A DNA stretch of 27,748 bases from positions 1 to 27,748 of the forward strand of contig JAJDEH010000102.1 of the NCBI GenBank assembly GCA_029259935.1, given 5' to 3'. Below, in pieces: positions 19,101 to 24,744 of this stretch. Position numbers and translations under genes: made by a program. Under the pieces are notes generated by a model. The model saw only the letters and a program-made list of their open reading frames with translations. It was not told where the DNA came from and did no database searches. Every line of letters begins with the position of its first letter. The first letter of the stretch is position 1. The stretch is from Planctomycetota bacterium. Lineage in GTDB: Bacteria > Planctomycetota > Planctomycetia > Pirellulales > Pirellulaceae.

Positions 19101-19483
19101 ACGGACTCGAGATCCTCGCGGCGAATCCGTCCCCGCGAAAGCTTTTCCCGATAGCGCTGTTCCGGCAAGTACGGGTGGCAACCAAATGTCTCCGCGCCCT
19201 TGAGTACCGCCTGCTCAAACGGCAGATCCTCGAACGCGTGTAGAGTATTGTGATGGACAAACGCCGTAATCGTCCCTTGCGCCGGCAGCAGCCGCGCCGC
19301 GTATTCGACGGCCCGTTGCAACCGTGATTGCGGATGGACAGCCGCTACCGCGTTGGTCTGTTGGCCGTCATGGGCCAAGACTTGCTCGTTCACGTTCGAG
19401 CTTTCCGCTAGATCACACTCAGCAGCTTCCCTGATTTCGGAGCGTCGCGATTCGCCGAGACATCTCAATGGATGCGAAGGCAA
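16194..19483 (-). CDS. dabA: DabA (UPF0753/DUF2309) inorganic-carbon uptake subunit, interrupted by a -1 frameshift
   Basis: Two overlapping minus-strand frames (19483-18611 and 18758-16194) together encode one DUF2309 protein of about 1,070-1,095 residues. The N-terminal frame holds LLPAQGTITAFVHHNTLHAF and EDLPFEQAV. The second resumes with VRHRDWLLEATGEDSDRVVH, VLIRFCAAFLDQGLSDW and all four zinc-site residues of DabA2: Cys and Asp in CCIDERE (C321, D323 of the second frame), His in CGHGSSS (H507), and Cys in HDCGAC (C522), with the His-Cys spacing of 15 as in the characterised protein. DabA is a beta-carbonic-anhydrase-like cytoplasmic subunit acting with DabB. Starts: TTG at 19483, or more likely GTG at 19393 after GGAAAG. 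Either a sequencing/assembly indel or a real mutation separates the halves. Confidence 0.85.
18661..18680 (-). other. Probable frameshift point in dabA
   Basis: Reading with one extra base restores a single DUF2309 frame. On the minus strand the switch lies in ATGCCGAAATATGGGTCCGC. Adding a G to the GGG (plus-strand 18665-18667) gives PKYGVRHRDWLL; adding an A to the AAA (18671-18673) gives PKIWVRHRDW. The upstream frame would otherwise end about 17 codons later at 18611. No X-XXY-YYZ slippery heptamer is seen, so a one-base loss is favoured over programmed frameshifting. Confidence 0.7.
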
Positions 19484-19590
19484 AACACGGTGAATGCCAC
19501 GACAAAATAAGACGAGCCGCTAAAGTGAATCAAAGGCAGCATCTAGAATTCGCCACCTGTCAGTGCCAGGAGACGAAACGCCAGCCAGTT

Positions 19591-19920
19591 TCAAGAGATG
19601 GCGGGCGGCGCTCGAGAATGGTCGGAACCATGCGCTACACCATTCGTCAGCGCACAGACTTCGAGATCGATCGCCGACGAGGGATGGCAATTGATCGAAT
19701 CGAACTGTTGGCAAATGGCCGCCGAGCAAAGAACATCGGTAGTTTCGACTTCCGTCTCGCCCCGCGACTCCTCGGATTCCTCGCTCTCCTTCATCGGCTG
19801 GTCGACGGGTGCCCGGTCGTCCGGATCGTTGCTGCCCGCGGAACAGAACGAAGGATAGGGGAGGGCACCTAGAGTGAGTGCCGTGAGCAAAAGATAGGCG
19901 ACCATGCGCAAGCCAAACAT
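19591..19920 (-). CDS. Small secreted cysteine-containing protein, unknown function
   Basis: Starting at the ATG at 19918-19920 (a TTG two codons upstream is possible), the frame gives 109 residues, with GGCGAG upstream. Residues 1-27 form a convincing signal peptide (MFGLRMVAYLLLTALTLGAL). The mature part is acidic and polar (PMKESEESEESRGETEVE) with four cysteines (VLCSAAIC, SINCHPSS, EVCALTN). No domain was recognised. It precedes dabA on the same strand by about 110-200 bases depending on the dabA start, so it might be co-transcribed. Base composition is ordinary. A function in carbon uptake would be speculation. Confidence 0.55.
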   Translation of the reverse strand: MFGLRMVAYLLLTALTLGALPYPSFCSAGSNDPDDRAPVDQPMKESEESEESRGETEVETTDVLCSAAICQQFDSINCHPSSAIDLEVCALTNGVAHGSDHSRAPPAIS

Positions 19921-20018
19921 GGCCAATTCTCGCCGTGGATGGAAGTTAGGGGAGATGGAATTCTAGCTTGCGGAAAACACTTCAGCAAGGATCGCGCCGA
20001 GAGAATGTTTGGCTCTTT

Positions 20019-20477
20019 TCAACGAGTTGGCCGGCCCGGGTCTTGGATCTCCCTCCACGCAGGTGCCTTATTAGGAAACACAAAGTGCAATGTTTGGGGA
20101 GTAAAGATGGTTTCATAGAACTTAGGCAGCGGTCTCTTCCACGACGAGACCAGAATCGGCGTGTCACTTTCCGAAATTCTTTTTCGAGCCGAGTCGATCG
20201 AAACCTCATCTCCCTTGGCGGTCAGTATTCGGACGTCCGTTAAAGAAACCTTGGCCAGACTACGCGAGTTGTAGGAATCACCCTTGAAGCCAATGAATAT
20301 CGTCCTGTAGTTGACCAGCACGAGATTTCCGTCGGCATCGATAGACGAAGCGACGAGGATCCGCGGCGGATTTTCTGGCGGACTCTCTCCCATGGGGCGA
20401 GCGTCCTGCCCGCTGCCGGGACGCGGCCCTATCAAGACAAACAAGGTGACGGACATGACAACGAGAATTCTGGGCAT
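20019..20477 (-). CDS. Secreted protein of a planctomycete-type unknown family
   Basis: This 152-residue protein starts at ATG with signal sequence MPRILVVMSVTLFVLIGPRP followed by GSGQDA. The mature domain reads as short beta-strands: RILVASSIDADGNLVLVNYR, SLAKVSLTDVRILTAKGDEV, RISESDTPILVSSWKRPLP and TIFTPQTLHFVFPNKAP. I recall similar small exported proteins in planctomycete genomes, always uncharacterised, with a conserved 'value in tables of keys' look (xLxLVxYRT, TPILxSS). It lies 98 bases upstream of the next minus-strand gene and is divergent from the KOW membrane protein gene. Confidence 0.65.
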   Translation of the reverse strand: MPRILVVMSVTLFVLIGPRPGSGQDARPMGESPPENPPRILVASSIDADGNLVLVNYRTIFIGFKGDSYNSRSLAKVSLTDVRILTAKGDEVSIDSARKRISESDTPILVSSWKRPLPKFYETIFTPQTLHFVFPNKAPAWREIQDPGRPTR

Positions 20478-20678
20478 CGATCAAACTCCTAGACATCGAG
20501 GCGACAGCACCATTCTGGCGGTCTACGTCGGCAAGTTCAACTCAATACTCCGTCGACCGAACCAAATGCACGACAAAAAGCGAGCAACTTGCCATACTGG
20601 CTAGCGGCAGCAGAATTGTGAAGCACGAGTGTTCACCGTTCGTTCCAAGGGCGGCCGAAACCGCCGGAGGCGAAGACC
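20478..20678. promoter_or_regulatory. Divergent intergenic region
   Basis: About 200 bases separate two genes read outward in opposite directions, so promoters for both must lie here unless transcription enters from elsewhere. I could not identify convincing -35/-10 pairs or operator palindromes by eye. Confidence 0.4.
20666..20670 (+). promoter_or_regulatory. Ribosome binding site deciding a GTG start
   Basis: GGAGG at 20666-20670 lies 8 bases before the GTG at 20679. No ATG in the frame is better placed, so this fixes the start of the KOW-like membrane protein. Confidence 0.75.
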
Positions 20679-21275
20679 GTGAGACGCTTTACCGTTCTCG
20701 TCCCTTGGATCGCGTTTGGCCTATGCGCGATCGCCGGATTCTCCAGTAACCTGACCTGCCGCTTCTTCTTCCCGGAATTCGGGACAACCACGGCGCTCAA
20801 ATTCTCCTTTGGCTGGCCGTTCTCTTACCTGGAAGGGAACGTGCCCGGGCTGGGAATTCGCAGGGGCGTGGGACCCAACAAAATCTGGGGCTATCCGGAA
20901 ATGAACAAAGATAAGCAAGGAATCAAGACGCTCTATCGTGACGATCTCTCAGGGCTTCCCAAGAGTCCTTGGGGAATGAGTCAGTACGGCGAATTCCGTG
21001 CGATACCGCTCGTTGGCAACTTCATTCTCATCGTATTGGTGTGGCCGTTATTCTGGTTAGTCGTCCGCCATGCGAACGCCGAGAGGGAACATGACGAGCG
21101 ATTCAAACCGTTTTCCGATGGCGCTCGCGTCCGGTTCAACGAAGGGCCGTTCAAGGAGTATGTCGGAAACATCGAAGAGATTGACATGGTGAACGGGCAG
21201 ATCACAATTCGGCTCGACGTACAACACCAGCAGCTTCGCATTCAAGTGACGCCCGAGGAAATCAAGATGGTGTGA
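20679..21275 (+). CDS. Two-pass membrane protein with C-terminal KOW/NusG-like domain
   Basis: The frame encodes 198 residues from GTG. Hydrophobic segments occur at about 5-24 (VLVPWIAFGLCAIAGF) and 108-130 (IPLVGNFILIVLVWPLFWLV), with a roughly 80-residue loop between them containing PFSYLEGNVPGLGIRRGVGP. After a charged linker (RHANAEREHDERFK), residues about 144-198 read PFSDGARVRFNEGPFKEYVG, then NIEEIDMVNGQITIRLDV and LRIQVTPEEIKMV. This fits the NusG C-terminal KOW pattern of 'F GD-V-v-eGPF G-v-eid--v-v-v'. KOW domains bind RNA or ribosomal/transcription partners; a membrane-tethered version is unusual. With the second segment crossing inward and its positive flank (VVRH), the KOW part should be cytoplasmic. 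Function unknown. Confidence 0.7.
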   Translation: MRRFTVLVPWIAFGLCAIAGFSSNLTCRFFFPEFGTTTALKFSFGWPFSYLEGNVPGLGIRRGVGPNKIWGYPEMNKDKQGIKTLYRDDLSGLPKSPWGMSQYGEFRAIPLVGNFILIVLVWPLFWLVVRHANAEREHDERFKPFSDGARVRFNEGPFKEYVGNIEEIDMVNGQITIRLDVQHQQLRIQVTPEEIKMV

Positions 21276-21460
21276 CTCACGAACGCGAGTCAGCCAAGTG
21301 CCTATCTGCTCATTGAATGCACTGATTGTAAGCAGTACAATCCTGTTGGTAGTCGGCTGGGTGGCCAATGGGGATTTGTACGCCAAGTCTGCTTCACCTC
21401 GTCATTCGTTGAGTCCGTCGAACGGCAAGACACAATACATCTCATTAGTGGAGTTGGCTG
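21276..21460. other. Short intergenic region before hsp70
   Basis: About 185 bases. A GTG-started frame with a hydrophobic start runs from 21298 to 21534 but overlaps the Hsp70 gene by 74 bases and is not accepted. GGAG at 21450-21453 is the Hsp70 ribosome site. No heat-shock-type regulatory palindrome (CIRCE) was seen. Confidence 0.45.
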
Positions 21461-23506
21461 ATGGATTTTCGGTATCCGCCACAACCAAGCTCAACACCAC
21501 AACCAAGCTCGACGCCCGAGCCGCAGGCTGTTGACACTCCGATTGGAATCGACCTTGGCACCACGTATTCCGTGATCTCGTATCTCGATCCCACCGGTCG
21601 GCCGCAAGCGCTGCCCAACAACTCGGGCCAACTGTTGACGCCCAGTTCGGTGTTGTTCGCGGACGGCGAGATGATGATCGGTCGCGAGGCGTTAAAGGCG
21701 TCGGTTGTCGAGCCGGAACTCTATGCTGAATGTTTCAAACGCGACATGGGCGGAATTAAGTACCGCCGTAAAATGCGCGACGTGGAAGTTCCGCCGGAAG
21801 TGCTGAGTGGCCTTGTGCTGGCGCGGCTGAAAGAGGATGCCCAACGGCATTTGGGCAACGCGCGGAAAGCGGTGATCACCGTGCCTGCCTTCTTCGACGA
21901 AAAGCGTCGCAAAGCAACTCAAGATGCGGGCCGCTTGGCCGGTTGGGAAGTGTTGGACATTATTAACGAGCCGACGGCCGCGGCGCTTGCCTACGGATAT
22001 CAAAAGGGAATCTTCAATCAGCCCGGCGGCGCGACGGCGTCGCCCGAAACGGTGCCGTCCGAAACAGTACCGTCCGAAACAGTGCTGGTTTACGACCTGG
22101 GTGGCGGCACCTTTGATGTCACCATTCTCGAAGTCGACGGTCGCCGTTTCCGCGCGATCGCGACCGACGGCGACGTGCAGCTTGGCGGTAAAGACTTCGA
22201 TGAGCGGTTGGTCAGCCACGTTGCCCAGCAGTTCAAGGCTGAACACGGCGTCGATCCACGCTCGGACCCGCACGACGCGGCTCAACTTTGGCTCAACGCC
22301 GAAGAGGCCAAACACGCCTTGTCCGAGCGGCAAAAGACCTTCGTGATTTGTTTCCACGGCGGACTTCGTTCGAAAGTCGAGATCACGCGGGACGAGTTTC
22401 AAAACATGACCAGCGATTTGCTCGAACGCACGGAAGCGACCACCAAGATGGTGCTAGAAGATACTCGTCTTCAGTGGTCACAAATCCAGCGCGTCATCCT
22501 GGTCGGTGGATCGAGCCGCATGCCTCAGGTGGCCGACATGCTGCGCAAACTGACGGGCAAGGAGCCCGATCGAAGTCAATCGGCGGACGAAGCGGTAGCT
22601 CACGGCGCGGCGCTTTATGCCGGCATGCTGATGAAGGGCGGTGGCGGAGAATCCGCCGCTGAGTCGTTCGAGTTGATTAACGTGAACTCGCACAGCCTGG
22701 GTGTCGTCGGGCTCGACCAACGTGCCAACAAGCGGGTCAACACCATCTTGATTCCGCGTAACACGCCGCTCCCACATCGGGTCACGCGATCGTTCGTGAC
22801 GGCCAAAGCGGATCAACGCAGCGTCATTGTGAAGGTTGTCGAAGGCGAGAGCGGCCAGCCCGAGGAGTGCATCCCGCTGGGCAAGTGCGTGGTGCGCGAC
22901 TTGCCGGCGGATTTACCGGCGGGCACCGAAATTCAAGTGGCCTATTGCTACGAACCCAACGGTCGCATTTCTGTTTCCGCGCGAGTTCCGTCCACACGGC
23001 ACTCGGCCCACGTCCAACTTCAGCGAGAACTCCACGATTCGGAGAGCTTGGAGACTTGGAAGAAGCGCCTCCAGGGGCTGACTGCGAAGTCGGCGGCCGG
23101 ATCCGCGAACATTTCGTCGCCGGAGCCGGTTGACGCACCGCAACTTGCGGTCCAACTGGATGCGTTGGACGCCGAAATTGGCAGAAAGGCGCTGCAGCTT
23201 GATTTGCCGATCGGGCTCGCCACGGGTCTCAACGAAGCGCGCCACGCAGCGACCGGCGTGGCAACGGCCCACGCGGGATTGAAGCAGCTTGAGGATTTGG
23301 CCGGATCGGCAGCAGGCCGCTCTGAAAAGGTCCGCCTGAGTTCGGAAATCGCCAACGCGGAGAACAACGTGGCGGCCGCCGAGGCGAAAGCCGAAACGGC
23401 CTATCGCACGTTGGGCCAAAGCATCCGGCAATCGGAAAGCAAGATTCAAGGATTCGACGAAGAATTCGCCAAGATCGAGGCGATACGCGAGCAACTGTCG
23501 ATTTAG
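21461..23506 (+). CDS. Divergent Hsp70 (DnaK-like) chaperone with N-terminal extension and coiled-coil tail
   Basis: This 681-residue protein starts at ATG with GGAG 7 bases upstream. After a 25-residue Pro/Ser/Thr-rich extension, the Hsp70 ATPase domain begins: IGIDLGTTYSVISYLDPTG (phosphate 1), VITVPAFFDEKRRKATQDAG, INEPTAAALAYG, LVYDLGGGTFDVTILEVDG (phosphate 2) and VILVGGSSRMPQV (adenosine). A PSETV-repeat insert precedes phosphate 2. The substrate-binding beta domain follows at about 400-515 but is divergent (ELINVNSHSLGVVGLD instead of DVTPLSLGIE). The canonical lid is replaced by Ala/Glu-rich helices (about 545-681, for example ENNVAAAEAKAETAYRTLGQ). It is likely a specialised cytoplasmic Hsp70 working with the adjacent J-like proteins; the client is unknown. 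The first J-like gene begins 9 bases after its stop. Confidence 0.92.
   Translation: MDFRYPPQPSSTPQPSSTPEPQAVDTPIGIDLGTTYSVISYLDPTGRPQALPNNSGQLLTPSSVLFADGEMMIGREALKASVVEPELYAECFKRDMGGIKYRRKMRDVEVPPEVLSGLVLARLKEDAQRHLGNARKAVITVPAFFDEKRRKATQDAGRLAGWEVLDIINEPTAAALAYGYQKGIFNQPGGATASPETVPSETVPSETVLVYDLGGGTFDVTILEVDGRRFRAIATDGDVQLGGKDFDERLVSHVAQQFKAEHGVDPRSDPHDAAQLWLNAEEAKHALSERQKTFVICFHGGLRSKVEITRDEFQNMTSDLLERTEATTKMVLEDTRLQWSQIQRVILVGGSSRMPQVADMLRKLTGKEPDRSQSADEAVAHGAALYAGMLMKGGGGESAAESFELINVNSHSLGVVGLDQRANKRVNTILIPRNTPLPHRVTRSFVTAKADQRSVIVKVVEGESGQPEECIPLGKCVVRDLPADLPAGTEIQVAYCYEPNGRISVSARVPSTRHSAHVQLQRELHDSESLETWKKRLQGLTAKSAAGSANISSPEPVDAPQLAVQLDALDAEIGRKALQLDLPIGLATGLNEARHAATGVATAHAGLKQLEDLAGSAAGRSEKVRLSSEIANAENNVAAAEAKAETAYRTLGQSIRQSESKIQGFDEEFAKIEAIREQLSI
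21479..21514 (+). repeat. 18-bp tandem repeat in hsp70 5' end
   Basis: CCACAACCAAGCTCAACA (21479-21496) is followed directly by CCACAACCAAGCTCGACG, differing at two positions. It encodes PQPSST twice in the N-terminal extension. The unit is a multiple of three, so copy number can change without breaking the frame. Confidence 0.75.
22040..22084 (+). repeat. 15-bp tandem repeat inside the Hsp70 ATPase coding region
   Basis: Three units of the type CCGTCCGAAACAGTA (22040-22054, 22055-22069, 22070-22084) encode SPETV-PSETV-PSETV directly before LVYDLGGG. They lengthen the surface loop that in ordinary DnaK is about 8 residues. Confidence 0.8.
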
Positions 23507-23515
23507 TGTAGGCCG

Positions 23516-24694
23516 ATGTCGAAATCGTTTGATCCCTACGACCAATGGCTTGGTATTCCGGCGGCTCAGCAACCAGCGAATCACTATCGATTGTTTGGGC
23601 TTCCGCTGTTTGAAGGCGATCTGGAGGTGATCGCCAATGTGACCCAGCAGGTCATGGCGCGAGTGCGGGAGTTTCAAATAGGGCCGCGCTCCGAGTACTC
23701 GCAACGACTATTAAACGAACTGGCCGCCGCCCGCGTTTGCCTTAAGGATACGGAGAGAAAAGCGAAATATGACGCGGAATTGAGGACCCAACTTGAGCCG
23801 CCGAAGTTGCCTCCCACAGGTCAAACTCAGCCGGCGGTTAATAAGCCCGTCGAACGACCAGCCGCCGCCAGCGCGCCGCCTACACCCCCAGGGGCACCGG
23901 CAGTCCCGGCGCAGTCTGCAATATCCGGCACGAACACTCCGCCGTTCGGTTTGCCAAGACCGCCTGCTTTCAACTGGCGAAAACGCGTCTTCAAACCGCA
24001 ATTGATGTGGATCCTCGCCGCCGCTTGTATGACGGCATTGGCGCTGGTCGCGGCCGTTATCGTTGGTATTCCCCTGATGAAGTCCTCCGGAGATGGAGGC
24101 GGCTCGACGAGCGTTGCCACAATGCAAGACGCACCAATCAAAACTCCTCAGCCGCTGAAAGTCTCGCCCAAGCGATCAAAGACCGAAAAGCAAGATCAGA
24201 CTAACAACGCGTCTATCACGCAAGCAGCACGCCGTGCGCCAGATTCAACGTCTTCCACCAGCGAAAGCTCGCCACCGATCGTTGTGCTGACGTACAATGG
24301 ACCAATCAGACTCGTTAAACTGCAGAGTCGCATTCGATACTTGAACAACCGACTGTACGAGTTTGGTGAACTCCCCGCAGAGCTAAACGGGCTGGTGTTT
24401 ACGGAACTCACCGGAGGGAAACCGCAACCGATCACGATGCGGGCGCCGGCTGGCGCAACCGTCTATGTTTTTACCGATCCAAGAGACCTGCCCGAGTATG
24501 GCGATACGCAAGGACTGCACGAGTTGCTGGGCCGATCAGGGTGGACTGAAAAAGCCAACGTGCCGTCGCGCGAACGACACATGAAGCATATGCGCGTGTT
24601 CGGTAAGACTTTTGAGAATCCTACGACGGTGACGTTGCCGGCGGCGGGATTTACCGGAGTATCCATCGCCAGTGGTTGGTTGGAATTGGAATAA
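23516..24694 (+). CDS. J-like (HPD-less) single-pass membrane protein, tandem copy 1
   Basis: The frame gives 392 residues, beginning 9 bases after the hsp70 stop. Residues 5-90 form the planctomycete FDPYDQWLGIPAAQQPANHY domain. It follows the J-domain layout (HYRLFGL as helix I start, LLNELAAARVCLKDTERKAK-YDAELR as helices III-IV), but the helix II-III loop reads REFQIG where a J-domain has HPD. A Pro/Ala-rich linker (92-152) leads to FNWRKRVFKPQ and one membrane span at about 163-187. By the positive-inside rule the J-like domain is cytoplasmic. The exported part holds a Ser/Thr-rich stretch and a unique beta-rich domain at about 250-392 (IVVLTYNGPIRLVKLQSRIR ... FTGVSIASGWLELE) of unknown family. 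Function is probably linked to the Hsp70, by context only. Confidence 0.82.
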   Translation: MSKSFDPYDQWLGIPAAQQPANHYRLFGLPLFEGDLEVIANVTQQVMARVREFQIGPRSEYSQRLLNELAAARVCLKDTERKAKYDAELRTQLEPPKLPPTGQTQPAVNKPVERPAAASAPPTPPGAPAVPAQSAISGTNTPPFGLPRPPAFNWRKRVFKPQLMWILAAACMTALALVAAVIVGIPLMKSSGDGGGSTSVATMQDAPIKTPQPLKVSPKRSKTEKQDQTNNASITQAARRAPDSTSSTSESSPPIVVLTYNGPIRLVKLQSRIRYLNNRLYEFGELPAELNGLVFTELTGGKPQPITMRAPAGATVYVFTDPRDLPEYGDTQGLHELLGRSGWTEKANVPSRERHMKHMRVFGKTFENPTTVTLPAAGFTGVSIASGWLELE

Positions 24695-24715
24695 ATCGAC
24701 GCGATACGCGAGCAA
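24695..24715 (+). repeat. Remnant of hsp70 3' end upstream of J-like copy 2
   Basis: ATCGACGCGATACGCGAGCA (24695-24714, next base A) matches hsp70 at 23474-23494 in 20 of 21 positions. It begins directly after the stop of copy 1 and marks the left side of an older tandem duplication. Confidence 0.7.
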
Positions 24716-24723
24716 GCGCCTAG

Positions 24724-24741
24724 TGAAATGGGGTCAGAACC
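24724..24741. repeat. TGAAATGGGGTCAGAACC, REP-like motif
   Basis: This resembles the AAATGGGGTCAGACC motif that I recall as recurring in REP-type intergenic repeats of many bacteria. It lies just upstream of the ATG of J-like copy 2 and replaces the normal leader seen before copies 1 and 3. Only one copy is present in the window. Confidence 0.35.
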
Positions 24742-24744
24742 AAA

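Noticed and set aside
21298..21534. 78-codon GTG frame with a hydrophobic start just before hsp70
   Set aside because: Overlaps the Hsp70 coding region by 74 bases in another frame, has no clear ribosome site, and its C-terminus is only the frame-shifted Hsp70 repeat.
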